The position numbers and the translations under genes are program-made. The notes under the pieces are model-generated. The model made no database searches and was not told the origin of the DNA. It saw nothing but the letters and a program-made list of their open reading frames with translations. A stretch of 36,957 nucleotides of DNA, taken from a bacterium (GTDB lineage: Bacteria; UBA9089; JASEGY01). The stretch is from contig JBFMHI010000014.1 of assembly GCA_040753085.1 (NCBI GenBank), forward strand, positions 1 to 36,957, given 5' to 3'. Numbering within the stretch: position 1 is the stretch's first letter; every line of letters begins with the position of its first letter. Below are positions 22,485-31,459 of this stretch, piece after piece.

Positions 22485-24038
22485 ATGTTACGAAGAATGC
22501 GGAAGAAAAAGTTTATTATCTGGACCCTCTGGGCAGTGGTTATTGCCTTTATTGGAACCATCTTTCTCATTTGGGGCGGGAGAGGAGGCAGAGGGAGGCA
22601 AGGTGGCCGGATAGAGATAGCCCAGGTTAATGGGGAAGAAATTTCGCGGGTAGAGTATCAACAAACATATAAACGCTATTCTGATTTTTATCGCCGGCTC
22701 TATGGGGATCGATTTGAGGAAGTAGCTAAAGATTTACCCAGACAAGTGGTTGATGATCTGATAAGAGAAAAACTCTTGCTTCGTGAGGCAAAACGATGGA
22801 AAATAGCCGTTAGTGACAGAGAAATCGTAGCTGAATTGCAGGAATCCTTCACCGATGAAGAGGGCAAATTTAACCAGGCGGCCTATAACCGTTACCGTGA
22901 ACAGGCCCCCCATGGATGGTGGCGGAATCGGGAAGAGAGCGCCAGGGATGATATTGTGGTTAGAAAACTGGAAGGGTTGGTTAAGGCTACCGCCAAAGTG
23001 ACCGAAACAGATGTGGTTAATTATTACCAAAAGGAATACCTTTCGGCTGAATTGGCCCATATCTTTATTGACCCCAAACATTACATTAAACCGGAAGAGA
23101 TTAAGACATATTTTCAACAACATCGGGATGATTTTAAGACCGAAGAAAAAGTCAAGGCATCGCATATTCTGGTCAAACTTGACGAAAAGGCCGCTTTGGA
23201 AGAGGAAGCCAAAGTCAAAGAGAAAATAGATGGTATTCTGGCTCAGATCAAGGCTGGGGCTGACTTTGCTGATATGGCGAAAAAGTATTCCGAGTGTCCT
23301 TCCGGACCAAAGGGAGGGGACCTGGGATTCTTCGGCCGGGGGCAGATGGTCAAAGAATTTGAAGAGGCGGCCTTCGGACTTTCAGAAGGAGAGCTCAGTG
23401 AACCGGTCAAAACTAAGTTTGGTTATCATATCATTCGCTTGGAGGAGAAAAAACCCGGCCAATATAAAGAATTGGAAGAGGTAAGGGAAAAGGTGATAGA
23501 AGAGATGGTTAGGGAGGAGGGAAAAGGATTGACCGAAGCCGAGGCCGAGGCCAAGAGAATATATAAAGAGCTTAAGGCCGGCGCGGATTTTGAGACTATG
23601 GCCCAAAAGTTCTCACATGGGAAAAGCGCTTCCAAGGGAGGGAAATTAGGCGTTCTCCCTAAAGGCTCTCCCTTGCCGGATTTTGATAAGCAGATTCTCA
23701 AGGACCTTAAGGGAGAAATAAGCCCTTATGGCTGGAATATAGATCGTGATTTCGCCAAAGCCGCCTTCTCCCTTTCTGAAGGGGAGATAAGTGAGCCGGT
23801 TAAAACTAAATTCGGCTACCACATTATCCGGCTTGAAAAATTGGTGCCGCCGCCTTCTGAAAAACTGAAAGATGTCCGTAAAGACATCCTGACCCGGCTT
23901 AGAGCGAAAAAAGAGAGTCGGGTCTTTGATGAGTGGTACAATGGTATTAAGGCTGAGGCAAAAATCGAGATAAATCCGTTATTCTTCCCTCCCGTGGCTG
24001 AAGATAAAGGAGATACAGGGGCGCCGGTCAGAAGATGA
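22485..24038 (+). CDS. PpiD/SurA-like peptidyl-prolyl isomerase, membrane-anchored
   Basis: 517 residues. RRMRKKKF then a hydrophobic segment (about residues 10-30, [18 protein letters not shown]) make an N-terminal anchor with the bulk in the periplasm. Residues about 40-200 are a SurA_N-like chaperone region ([18 protein letters not shown]). A parvulin domain spans about 222-322 ([39 protein letters not shown]). A second, less complete parvulin-like domain spans about 355-452 ([12 protein letters not shown], then GYHIIRLEK). Both contain [15 protein letters not shown]. The start follows AGGAGG. Role: folding of exported and outer-membrane proteins, by family. Confidence 0.92.
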   Translation: MLRRMRKKKFIIWTLWAVVIAFIGTIFLIWGGRGGRGRQGGRIEIAQVNGEEISRVEYQQTYKRYSDFYRRLYGDRFEEVAKDLPRQVVDDLIREKLLLREAKRWKIAVSDREIVAELQESFTDEEGKFNQAAYNRYREQAPHGWWRNREESARDDIVVRKLEGLVKATAKVTETDVVNYYQKEYLSAELAHIFIDPKHYIKPEEIKTYFQQHRDDFKTEEKVKASHILVKLDEKAALEEEAKVKEKIDGILAQIKAGADFADMAKKYSECPSGPKGGDLGFFGRGQMVKEFEEAAFGLSEGELSEPVKTKFGYHIIRLEEKKPGQYKELEEVREKVIEEMVREEGKGLTEAEAEAKRIYKELKAGADFETMAQKFSHGKSASKGGKLGVLPKGSPLPDFDKQILKDLKGEISPYGWNIDRDFAKAAFSLSEGEISEPVKTKFGYHIIRLEKLVPPPSEKLKDVRKDILTRLRAKKESRVFDEWYNGIKAEAKIEINPLFFPPVAEDKGDTGAPVRR

Positions 24039-24068
24039 GGGAAAAGATACTAAACCCTATTTATCCCT

Positions 24069-24112
24069 AAAAGCCTTCAGCCTATCTACCTGAGTAGTTA
24101 CTGAGTAGTTAC
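24069..24112 (+). repeat. Half copy of a GGCTGAA element with doubled boundary
   Basis: AAGCCTTCAGCCTATCTACC is followed by TGAGTAGTTAC twice in succession (ends at 24101 and 24112). Only the right half of the element is present. It lies between the PpiD-like gene and the dehydrogenase gene. Confidence 0.7.
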
Positions 24113-24165
24113 CGATCACTAATGGCCGATCATTGGATGTCTGAGCCGTGGCGAGGTAGAATACC

Positions 24166-25194
24166 GTGCGGGTAGCGATGTACTACAACAATAAAGATGT
24201 TCGATTAGAAGAGATGCCCCGACCCTGGATTGGCCCGGGTGAGTTATTGGTCAGGATAGAGGCCAGCGGCATCTGCGGCAGTGATGTGATGGAGTGGTAT
24301 CGAATTCACAAGGTGCCGTTAGTATTGGGCCATGAGATTGGGGGAGAGATCGTTGAAGCAGGCCAAGGGGTAAAGAAATACAAAGTGGGCGATCGCGTCT
24401 CAGCTTCTCATCATGTGCCCTGTAATGCCTGCCATTATTGTCAAAGAGGACATGAAACGGTTTGTGAGACCCTCAGAAAAACAAATTTTGACCCAGGAGG
24501 ATTTGCGGAATATCTTCGGCTGCCGGCCATTAATGTCGACCGGGGGGTATATCTTCTACCCGATGAGGTATCTTATGAAGAGGCCACCTTTATTGAGCCG
24601 GTAGCTTGCGTTATGCGAGGACAAAGACTGGCCGGTCTGGAGCCGGGCCAAACGGTGCTGGTTATAGGCAGTGGCATCTCTGGCTTGCTTCATGTTCACG
24701 TAGCCAACGCCTTAGGCGCCACCCGGGTAATAGCCACAGACATTAATGATTATCGGCTCCAGGCAGCCCTACGCTTTGGAGCCGAGGCCGTAATTCAGGC
24801 GAAAGAAGATGTGGTAGCCAGCCTGCGTCATATCAATAACGGCTTATTAGCCGACTTAGTCATCGTCTGCACTGGAGCCACCTCAGCTATCCTCCAGGCC
24901 TTACAATCAGTAGAGCGAGGCGGATGTGTCCTCTTCTTTGCCCCAACTGATCAAGGGGTCACTATTCCCCTTTCCATCAATGAGCTTTTCTGGCGTAATG
25001 AAATCACCCTGACTACTTCCTATGCGGGTAATTTTGCTGACCATATGAAGGCCCTGGAAATGATTCGGTCCGGCAAACTCCGGGTGGCGGAGATGATTAC
25101 TCACCGCCTGAGTCTGGCCGAAACTGGCCTGGGCTTCCAGTTGGTGGCTAAGGCTGAAGATTCGATTAAGGTAATTATTGAACCTCAGAGGTGA
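24166..25194 (+). CDS. Zinc-dependent medium-chain dehydrogenase
   Basis: 342 residues, sorbitol/threonine dehydrogenase-like, oxidising an alcohol with NAD(P). Catalytic zinc ligands are Cys37 in GICGSD, His56-Glu57 in LGHEIGGEIVE, and Glu in EPVACV near residue 145. The structural zinc site has four Cys (86, 89, 92, 100) in PCNACHYCQRGHETVC. The Rossmann motif is VLVIGSGISGLLHVHVANALG near residue 164. The start is GTG because GAGGT lies 9 nt upstream; the next Met is 12 nt further. It is followed at 60 nt by an LsrF-like aldolase and then a cupin, so a sugar or polyol catabolic operon is likely; the substrate is unknown. Confidence 0.92.
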   Translation: MRVAMYYNNKDVRLEEMPRPWIGPGELLVRIEASGICGSDVMEWYRIHKVPLVLGHEIGGEIVEAGQGVKKYKVGDRVSASHHVPCNACHYCQRGHETVCETLRKTNFDPGGFAEYLRLPAINVDRGVYLLPDEVSYEEATFIEPVACVMRGQRLAGLEPGQTVLVIGSGISGLLHVHVANALGATRVIATDINDYRLQAALRFGAEAVIQAKEDVVASLRHINNGLLADLVIVCTGATSAILQALQSVERGGCVLFFAPTDQGVTIPLSINELFWRNEITLTTSYAGNFADHMKALEMIRSGKLRVAEMITHRLSLAETGLGFQLVAKAEDSIKVIIEPQR

Positions 25195-25254
25195 GGTAAT
25201 TCTGGCCGCTTTGACCGCGGCCGGCATTTTAAAAAACCGAAGGAGGATTAAAAA

Positions 25255-26043
25255 ATGGATTGGGGAATGAAAAATCGCCTGGCTCAACTAATTCAACCGG
25301 ATGGTCATTGCTTCTTTTTGCCGATAGACCACGGTTATTTTCAAGGGCCGACCAGGAAATTAGAAAAACCAGGGGAAACGATCAAACCGCTTTTACCTTA
25401 TTGTGATGCCCTTTTTGTCACCAGGGGGGTATTACGTTCAGCCATAGACCCGGCCAATACCAAGCCGATTATCCTCAGGGTCTCCGGCGGCACTAGTATG
25501 GTGGGTAAAGACCTGGCTAATGAAGGCCTGACCACCTCCATCGAGGAGGCGATTCGGCTTAATGCAGCCGCCGTGGGCATGTCTGTCTTTATTGGTTCTG
25601 ATTATGAGAAGGAGACCTTGTTGAATTTAGGCCAGTTGGTTAATGAAGCCGAAAGATATGGCATCCCGGTGATGGCCGTAACGGCCGTAGGCAGAGAAAT
25701 GGAAAAGCGGGACGCCCGCTACCTGGCTTTATGCTGCCGGATTGCGGCTGAATTAGGGGCTAAGGTAGTAAAGACTTATTGGTGTGAGGGCTTTGAGAAG
25801 GTCGTAAATGGCTGCCCCGTGCCGGTGGTAATGGCTGGAGGCCCTAAAGTGGAGACAGACCGTGAAGTCTTTGAGTTCGTCCACGACGGGATGCAAAAAG
25901 GAGCTATTGGGGTGAATCTGGGTAGAAATATCTGGCAGAATGAGTATCCAGTGCCTATGAACAGAGCTTTGCGAGCTATTGTGCATGAAAATGCCTCGGT
26001 AGACGAGGCGGAAGAGATATTCAACAGCCTGAAGAAAGGATGA
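25255..26043 (+). CDS. LsrF/FbaB-type class I aldolase or thiolase
   Basis: 262 residues. The sequence closely follows LsrF: DWGMKNRLAQLIQPDGH at the start, LPIDHGYFQGPT near residue 23, CDALFVTRGVLRSA near residue 50, GIPVMAVTAVGREMEKRD near residue 140, the Schiff-base Lys in AKVVKTYWCEGFEKVV near residue 175, and NLGRNIWQNEYPVPM near residue 220. LsrF acts on phosphorylated autoinducer-2; relatives include archaeal-type fructose-bisphosphate aldolase and the 2-amino-3,7-dideoxyheptulosonate synthase. No lsrK, lsrG or lsr transporter is next to it, so autoinducer-2 degradation is not implied. The AGGAGG ribosome binding site is good. It is in an operon with the dehydrogenase and cupin. Confidence 0.88.
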   Translation: MDWGMKNRLAQLIQPDGHCFFLPIDHGYFQGPTRKLEKPGETIKPLLPYCDALFVTRGVLRSAIDPANTKPIILRVSGGTSMVGKDLANEGLTTSIEEAIRLNAAAVGMSVFIGSDYEKETLLNLGQLVNEAERYGIPVMAVTAVGREMEKRDARYLALCCRIAAELGAKVVKTYWCEGFEKVVNGCPVPVVMAGGPKVETDREVFEFVHDGMQKGAIGVNLGRNIWQNEYPVPMNRALRAIVHENASVDEAEEIFNSLKKG

Positions 26044-26049
26044 GGTGTT

Positions 26050-26316
26050 ATGTCTGAAATCAAAGTAGAGAAGCCTGATCAGGAGAAATTAAAGTCATTA
26101 GGGGTTGACCACTGGAGTCCCTGGGAATGCGAACCCTCTACCTTCCCCTGGGAATATCCGGCTGATGAAACAGCTTATGTCCTGGAAGGCAAGGTAAAGG
26201 TTCAAACCCCAGGTGGTGAAGTTGAGATTAAGGCCGGTGATTTAGCCCATTTCCCTAAAGGGCTTAAATGCACCTGGAATGTGGTAGAGAAGATCAGGAA
26301 GGTTTATACCTATTGA
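26050..26316 (+). CDS. Small cupin protein
   Basis: 88 residues, a single cupin barrel of the Cupin_3/EutQ-like kind. Features are WSPWECEPSTFPWEYPADET (first motif region), AYVLEGKVKVQTPGGEVEIK, and AGDLAHFPKGLKCTWNV (second motif). Only part of the classical His/Glu metal set is visible, so metal binding is uncertain. It starts 6 nt after the aldolase stop and ends the operon; its role could be sugar isomerisation or binding of the pathway's intermediate. It converges on the M24 peptidase gene across a CGCGAAT hairpin. Confidence 0.85.
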   Translation: MSEIKVEKPDQEKLKSLGVDHWSPWECEPSTFPWEYPADETAYVLEGKVKVQTPGGEVEIKAGDLAHFPKGLKCTWNVVEKIRKVYTY

Positions 26317-26320
26317 ATCG

Positions 26321-26418
26321 TTAATCTCGAATTGCGAATCGCGAATCGCGAATCTATTTTTTTAATCGGCGATTCGCGATTCGCAATCCGCGATTCGCAA
26401 TCCGCGATTCGCGATTAA
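26321..26418 (+). repeat. CGCGAAT-type heptamer hairpin between convergent genes
   Basis: TTAATCTCGAATTGCGAATC and further units, the central CTATTTTTTTAATCGG, then the inverted array ending CGCGATTAA. Ends TTAATC and GATTAA are complementary. It fills the space between the cupin and the M24 peptidase, where it could act as a two-way transcription barrier, though the T-run is in the loop rather than after the stem. Confidence 0.85.
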
Positions 26419-26459
26419 GTTATGAATGGCCGAAACAATACTCAAGGCCCGGACTTCAT

Positions 26460-27545
26460 TTACCGCACGATTAACCCCTCGGGTAGTTGATCGGTCAGTA
26501 TCTCATACCCATCATCAGTAAGCCGGACCATATCTTCAATCCTAACCCCGCCAAAAGAGGGCAGATATACCCCGGGTTCAATGGTGAAGACCATCCCTGC
26601 TTTTAAGGTTGTTTCTTTGCCGGGCTTGGAGGTGACATGGGGTTTTTCGTGAACCTCTCTGCCTACACCGTGACCCAAGTTGTGGCCGAAGTATTTACCC
26701 AGCCCGGCCGAATTTATCACCTCTCGGGCGCCTTTATCCACGGAAGCCGAGGATACTTCGGGAGCCAAGAGATTAAAGGCCGCCTTTTGAGCTGATTTCA
26801 CCAGATCATAGATCTCTCTCTGACGCTCGGATGGCCGGCCTAAACACAAGGTGCGAGTCATATCACAAAAGTAACCGCCATAAGTAGCCCCCCAATCGAT
26901 CACGATTAAGTCCCCTGACTGCAGCCGGCGATTTCCGGAAACGCCGTGGGGAAGGGAAGAACGATCTCCTGAGGCAACAATAGTTTCAAAGGCCCTTCCA
27001 GACGCCCCTAATTTTCTCATCCGGTATTCTAACTCATAGGCGATCTCTCGCTCGGCCACCCCGGGTCGAATAAGCTCCAGGGTTTGCAGAAAGGCCTGTT
27101 GAGCAATCCCCACGCCTTCTCTGAGGCATTGAATTTCATCGGCGTCTTTTATTAACCTTAGCTCTTCGGTTAATTCCTTGCAGGAATAAAGATAAACCGA
27201 CTCTAAATGTTCACTTAAGGTCTGATATTGATCCTGGGTCAGATGGTCTGTCTCTACCCACAATTCTTCGATCTTTTCTTTTTTTACCAGCTCAACGATG
27301 GCCTCTAAAAGGCTTTTATCCTGGCCGACCTTGACTAATTCAAACCCGGTTACTTCCTGCTCCACGTGTTCCACATATCTGAAATCAGTAATAAACAAGG
27401 CCTTTTCAGGCGTAATAACTGCCCCACCGGATGACCCAGTGAAACCGGTTAGATACTGGAGATTAGTCAAATCAGCAATCAGGACCCTCTTAATCTGCCT
27501 GGAGGCCATAGCCTCTCTTAACTGGCTCAATCTATTATGTTTCAT
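26460..27545 (-). CDS. M24B-family Xaa-Pro peptidase
   Basis: 361 residues. Residues 1-130 form a creatinase-like N-terminal domain (QLREAMASRQIKRVLIADLT). The pita-bread catalytic domain follows with FETIVASGDRSSLPHGVSG near residue 184, the metal-binding Asps in IDWGATYGGYFCDMTRT near residues 213-229, the His in GHNLGHGVGREVHEKPHV near residue 290, and Glu residues in FTIEPGVYLP and GGVRIEDMVRL. It cleaves X-Pro peptides in the cytoplasm. In many bacteria it follows aroQ and precedes efp; here a toxin-antitoxin pair separates it from aroQ and no efp follows. Confidence 0.95.
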   Translation of the reverse strand: MKHNRLSQLREAMASRQIKRVLIADLTNLQYLTGFTGSSGGAVITPEKALFITDFRYVEHVEQEVTGFELVKVGQDKSLLEAIVELVKKEKIEELWVETDHLTQDQYQTLSEHLESVYLYSCKELTEELRLIKDADEIQCLREGVGIAQQAFLQTLELIRPGVAEREIAYELEYRMRKLGASGRAFETIVASGDRSSLPHGVSGNRRLQSGDLIVIDWGATYGGYFCDMTRTLCLGRPSERQREIYDLVKSAQKAAFNLLAPEVSSASVDKGAREVINSAGLGKYFGHNLGHGVGREVHEKPHVTSKPGKETTLKAGMVFTIEPGVYLPSFGGVRIEDMVRLTDDGYEILTDQLPEGLIVR

Positions 27546-27596
27546 AGCCTTCCTTTTTGCCTCATCTCGTCCTTTTCATTCATCTCTCACCTTTTC

Positions 27597-27953
27597 CTAT
27601 CCTACACCTCTGGGAGTAATTCGGATTTTCCCCCGTTTTACTGTTATAACTGCCTGTTTTTGAAGGGCTGTTAGATAGTGTGTTAAAACTATCTCCAAGA
27701 GTTCTAATCGCTTTTGCCGTGGAACATTCGGTAAACGAATTACTCCTGCATGGGGAACACCTACTTGAAAGGCCAGGGCACCAAAGTCTTTGTCCAGGGT
27801 TATTAGAACTCGCTTCTCCTGGTAAGCCCAGGTTAATATCTCTAAATCCGACATTCTGGGATCACTGTCTGCTACTAATCGAGCCTCATATCCTTTTTGG
27901 ACCAAATAGTCTCTAATAGCCTGTCCTACGCAAACATCCACTAAGAACTTCAC
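27597..27953 (-). CDS. DUF5615-family PIN-like toxin
   Basis: 118 residues. The N-terminal KFLVDVCVGQAIRDYLVQKG and the acidic LITLDKDFGALAFQ near residue 50, followed by VIRLPNV, fit the DUF5615 PIN-like proteins. These are presumed nucleases and are usually paired with DUF433 proteins, as here. Its start overlaps the stop of the DUF433 gene by 4 nt. It is separated by 50 nt from the M24 peptidase start. Confidence 0.87.
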   Translation of the reverse strand: MKFLVDVCVGQAIRDYLVQKGYEARLVADSDPRMSDLEILTWAYQEKRVLITLDKDFGALAFQVGVPHAGVIRLPNVPRQKRLELLEIVLTHYLTALQKQAVITVKRGKIRITPRGVG

Positions 27954-28195
27954 GAGACTTGCTCCATTTCTATGGCTTCCAGTTCTTCATTGGCTACAAG
28001 CACCTTGGCATAAAATAGACATGCTCGAAGATCATCTGGTTCCAGCATAGGATAATCCTCAAATATCTCTTTTTCTGTAACTCCCTGACTGAAAAGGTCA
28101 AGAATCATTTCTACTGAAATTCTCATTCCCCGAATGATAGGCTTACCGCCAAAGATTTGAGGATTTATTGTAATCCGTTCAAGTAGATTTGACAT
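27950..28195 (-). CDS. DUF433-family antitoxin
   Basis: 81 residues. The DUF433 pattern is plain: RITINPQIFGGKPIIRGMRI, then ISVEMILDLFSQGVTEKEIF and EDYPMLEPDDLRACLFYAK. These proteins have a helix-turn-helix-like fold and act as antitoxins or regulators of the adjacent DUF5615 protein. GGAAGGAGGAAGAGG lies upstream of the ATG. The 173-nt leader (28196-28368) has no recognised gene. Confidence 0.88.
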   Translation of the reverse strand: MSNLLERITINPQIFGGKPIIRGMRISVEMILDLFSQGVTEKEIFEDYPMLEPDDLRACLFYAKVLVANEELEAIEMEQVS

Positions 28196-28368
28196 AACCT
28201 CTTCCTCCTTCCTAAAGTTTGTACTTCTACACCGGCGTAAAGAACTACCACCGCTGACCGTCAGAGCAGCTTATTTCCTCAGGAGTTCTACCTCAGATAG
28301 GTCCGGCCCGATCCTTCAGGTAGAGGTAGACCCTAATCCACGATGAGCCTCTTTTTAAGGTCGAAACT

Positions 28369-28821
28369 TCAGCGATCAGGCCTTTCACGGTTAGCCAAAT
28401 CAATGGCGGCCTTGAGGCCCAGCAGGTAACTGTCAGCCCCAAAGCCACTGATTTGGCCCGCACAGACCGGAGCAATTAATGAATGGTGGCGAAATTCCTC
28501 TCTGGCCTGGATGTTGGATAAGTGAACCTCGATGGTAGGGATACCTACCGCGGCCACGGCGTCCCGGATGGCAATGCTGGTATGGGTGTAAGCCCCTGGA
28601 TTGATCACGATCGCCTCTACCTTCTGATAAGATTGCCCTATCTTATCTACGATCTCTCCCTCGTGGTTAGATTGAATGATCTCAAGCTCTACTTGATGAG
28701 CCGCCGCCATCTCCCTCAGTTTTTCATTGATCCCTTCCAGGGTAGTTTGACCATAGTGTTCAGGCTCTCTAATCCCCAACAAATTAAGATTCGGTCCGTG
28801 AATAATCAAGATTTTAGTCAC
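28369..28821 (-). CDS. aroQ: 3-dehydroquinate dehydratase, type II
   Basis: Third step of the shikimate pathway. At 150 residues it is of normal size. Motifs are [19 protein letters not shown] at residues 6-24 with the catalytic Tyr, [12 protein letters not shown] near residue 50, [17 protein letters not shown] near residue 72, and [17 protein letters not shown] near residue 97. The start is GTG, overlapping the aroB stop (GTGA), so it is coupled to aroB. It is normally followed by an M24 peptidase gene; here a toxin-antitoxin pair comes first. Confidence 0.96.
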   Translation of the reverse strand: MTKILIIHGPNLNLLGIREPEHYGQTTLEGINEKLREMAAAHQVELEIIQSNHEGEIVDKIGQSYQKVEAIVINPGAYTHTSIAIRDAVAAVGIPTIEVHLSNIQAREEFRHHSLIAPVCAGQISGFGADSYLLGLKAAIDLANRERPDR

Positions 28822-29918
28822 TCGGCCCCTCCTTTCCCCTCGATCTTTTTCAGGACTTTCTGGATAACTTCAGTCCCAATAGCCGATTTTATTATCACCT
28901 GGCCGATTTGAGTGGGTAAGACAAATCTCACCTCTCCCCCCAGAACCTTCTTGTCCAAAGATAAGGTATCGATAATCTTCTGAGAATCGATCCCGGAGAA
29001 AGTAGTGGGTAAGGCTATCTGCTGGAGGAGATTTATTTGCCGCCTTACCTCTGACTCTGACAGTAGTCCCAGCTCATTGGCTATCCAGGAAGCCCCGATC
29101 AGGCCGATGGCCACGGCTTCTCCGTGTCGAAAATGCTTGTAATTCGTCAGGGCCTCTAAGGCATGGCCAATCGTGTGGCCGTAGTTCAAGATAGCTCGCT
29201 GGCCTGCTTCTCTTTCATCCTGAGAGACCACCTCGGCCTTTATCTGACACGATACGGCGATGATATGACTTAAGGCTTCAGGGTCCAGGTCTAAAATCCT
29301 GGCCCAATTATTTTCCAGATAGGCAAAGAAATCTCCATCTCTGATGACGCCGTATTTAACTACTTCAGCCAGACCGGCTCGCAGTTCCCGCTCATCCAGG
29401 GTCTTAAGCACCAGTGGATCAATGATGACTACCCAGGGTTGATAAAATGAGCCGACCATATTTTTGGCTTGAGGTAGATTGACGCCTACTTTTCCGCCTA
29501 CACTGGAATCAACCTGGGCCAGTAAGGTGGTCGGTATCTGAATAAAGGGTAGTCCCCGCATAAAGGTGGCGGCTACAAAACCGGCTAGGTCTCCAATTAC
29601 ACCCCCACCCAGGGCAATAATAGGTGTCCGTCGATCAAACCGGCGGCTTAAGAGTTCATTATAAAGCCCTCGAGTTGCCTCCAGGTTCTTATATTCTTCG
29701 CCGTCGGGAACCTCGATTGATTCGACCGTGAGACCGGCTTTTTCAAGACTTTCTTTCAATGAAGGAAGATACAAGCCTCCTACCTTTGGATTGGTAATAA
29801 CTCCCACCCTTCGGCTCAAGCCAAGAGACAGAATGATCTCTCCAGCCAGCCGCATCAGCCCCGGCTCAATATGAATATGATAGCTTCTTTCTCCTAATGA
29901 AACTTTAACCCTTCTCAT
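28818..29918 (-). CDS. aroB: 3-dehydroquinate synthase
   Basis: Second step of the shikimate pathway, NAD- and metal-dependent. 366 residues from ATG at 29918 ([20 protein letters not shown]). An in-frame GTG at 29936 lies in a hairpin (ACCCAC, TTC, GTGGGT) and encodes non-family residues, so it was not used. Motifs are [20 protein letters not shown] and [21 protein letters not shown] (about residues 105-145), [16 protein letters not shown] and [15 protein letters not shown] near residues 250-275. No obvious ribosome binding site precedes the ATG because repeat words (TCCGAAA) abut it. It overlaps aroQ. Confidence 0.95.
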   Translation of the reverse strand: MRRVKVSLGERSYHIHIEPGLMRLAGEIILSLGLSRRVGVITNPKVGGLYLPSLKESLEKAGLTVESIEVPDGEEYKNLEATRGLYNELLSRRFDRRTPIIALGGGVIGDLAGFVAATFMRGLPFIQIPTTLLAQVDSSVGGKVGVNLPQAKNMVGSFYQPWVVIIDPLVLKTLDERELRAGLAEVVKYGVIRDGDFFAYLENNWARILDLDPEALSHIIAVSCQIKAEVVSQDEREAGQRAILNYGHTIGHALEALTNYKHFRHGEAVAIGLIGASWIANELGLLSESEVRRQINLLQQIALPTTFSGIDSQKIIDTLSLDKKVLGGEVRFVLPTQIGQVIIKSAIGTEVIQKVLKKIEGKGGAE

Positions 29919-29992
29919 TTCGGATTTCGCACCCACTTCGTGGGTACCCGGGATTTCGGATTGTAGATGGCGGATGGCGGCATAGAAAAAAA

Positions 29993-30067
29993 TGGTGAGC
30001 CGTGGTGGGATCGAACCACCGACCCTCTGCTTAAAAGGCAGATGCTCTACCCCTGAGCTAACGGCCC
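29993..30067 (-). tRNA. tRNA-Lys (anticodon TTT)
   Basis: 75 nt including an encoded CCA. The minus strand gives acceptor GGGCCGT/ACGGCTC, D arm GCTC with a 7-nt loop, anticodon stem TCTGC/GCAGA with loop CTTTTAA, and T arm GGTGG/CCACC with TTCGATC. All four stems pair, with one G-U in the acceptor. It lies between purA and aroB, preceded by a CAGAATC-type inverted repeat. Confidence 0.97.
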
Positions 30068-30070
30068 ACA

Positions 30071-30152
30071 GATTCAGAACACAGAATCCAGAGCCCAGAA
30101 TCCAGACAAAAAAGTCTTGTATCTGTATTCTGTGTTCTGGGCACTGGGTTCT
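30071..30152 (+). repeat. CAGAATC-type heptamer inverted repeat between purA and tRNA-Lys
   Basis: CAGAATCCAGAGCCCAGAAT and CCAGAC on the left, AAAAAAG in the middle, and TATCTGTATTCTGTGTTCTG and GGCACTGGGTTCTG on the right. The left words are heptamers and the right side is their imperfect complement. It fills the purA-tRNA gap. Confidence 0.75.
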
Positions 30153-30154
30153 GT

Positions 30155-31444
30155 TTAAGGCAAAAGACCTTCATCGAGGATGATGCTTTGATCCCTCTCC
30201 GGGCCTACAGAAACAACGGCAATATCGATTTGAAGGAGCTTTTTTATCCGCTCCAGGTAATACTTGGCTTTCGAAGGAAGCTGCGCATATTCCCTGATAT
30301 GGGCTATCTCTTGTTTCCAACCCGGTATCTCTTCATAAACTGGTGTACACTCCCTTAATATCTTTAAGGACTGAGGAAATTCGGTTATTAATTCGCCTTT
30401 ATATTGATAGCCGGTACAGACCAATATGGTCTCCAGATCATTTAAGACATCCAATTTAGTAATAATGAGGGCCTTAAGGCCATTTAAACGGATGGCATAT
30501 CTTACTGCCACTGTATCAAACCAACCGCATCTCCTTGGTCGGCCGGTTGTGGCCCCATATTCCCTCCCTTTGATCCGCACTTCCTCACTGTGGTATTGAC
30601 ACATCTCAGTAGGGAAAGGCCCGTTACCTACCCTGGTAGTATAAGCCTTGGTTACCCCCAGGACAGCATCTATTTTGGTCGGGCCTACCCCGGCGCCAAT
30701 ACAAGCCCCGCCTGCAATCGGATTAGAAGAAGTTACATAAGGGTAAGTTCCGTAATCCACATCAAGGAGAGTTCCCTGGGCCCCTTCAAATAATACTGTC
30801 TTACCTTCATCTATGGCCTGATTAACCAGGACACTGGTGTCAGTTGCATATTTACCCATCAGGCCGGTGTAGACCAGAAAATCTTTTTCGATCTGGCTGG
30901 GATCAAATCCTTCTTGCCCGTAAGCATTTTTGAAAATAGAATTTTTTTCAAGCAGATTCCGGTTTAATCTCTCCTTCAGGTCATCTTTATCCAATAAATC
31001 GACCACTCTTATGCCGACTCGATCCGCCTTATCCGCATAAGTTGGTCCTATGCCCCGTCTGGTGGTCCCAATGCCCCCCTTTCCCTCTGATTCCTCTCTC
31101 ATTACATCAAACCGGACATGGTAGGGCATAATAAGATGGGCATTCTGGCTTATGTAAAGCCGGCCATCGACTTGAATCCCTTTCTTTTTTAAAAACTCTA
31201 TTTCATCTTGTAAGGCTTTGGGATTAATAACTACGCCGGATCCAATAACACAACACTTTTCCGCATGCAGGATACCAGAAGGGATAAGGTGCAGGATAAT
31301 CTCTTCTCCCCCTACCCTCACGGTATGGCCTGCATTGTCGCCGCCTTGATAGCGGATAACCATATCTACCCGGTCGGTTAAAAGATCAATAATCTTCCCC
31401 TTGCCTTCATCCCCCCACTGAGTTCCCACTATAATGAAAACCAT
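30155..31444 (-). CDS. purA: Adenylosuccinate synthetase
   Basis: GTP-dependent joining of aspartate to IMP, first step from IMP to AMP. 429 residues, standard. Motifs are GTQWGDEGKGKIIDLLTDR at residues 7-25 (P-loop-like, catalytic Asp), GGDNAGHTVR near residue 35, GIGTTRRGIGPTYADKADR near residue 123, FEGAQGTLLDVDYGTYPYVT near residue 218, and TTGRPRRCGWFD near residue 297. The gene has its own strong promoter at 31732-31760 and a leader of about 280 nt consisting of repeat. Confidence 0.97.
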   Translation of the reverse strand: MVFIIVGTQWGDEGKGKIIDLLTDRVDMVIRYQGGDNAGHTVRVGGEEIILHLIPSGILHAEKCCVIGSGVVINPKALQDEIEFLKKKGIQVDGRLYISQNAHLIMPYHVRFDVMREESEGKGGIGTTRRGIGPTYADKADRVGIRVVDLLDKDDLKERLNRNLLEKNSIFKNAYGQEGFDPSQIEKDFLVYTGLMGKYATDTSVLVNQAIDEGKTVLFEGAQGTLLDVDYGTYPYVTSSNPIAGGACIGAGVGPTKIDAVLGVTKAYTTRVGNGPFPTEMCQYHSEEVRIKGREYGATTGRPRRCGWFDTVAVRYAIRLNGLKALIITKLDVLNDLETILVCTGYQYKGELITEFPQSLKILRECTPVYEEIPGWKQEIAHIREYAQLPSKAKYYLERIKKLLQIDIAVVSVGPERDQSIILDEGLLP

Positions 31445-31459
31445 AATACCTCGCCATCA

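Noticed and set aside
26321-26418. CGCGAAT hairpin called as a standard intrinsic terminator
   Set aside because: The T-run is in the loop, not after the stem, on both strands. It is kept as a repeat.
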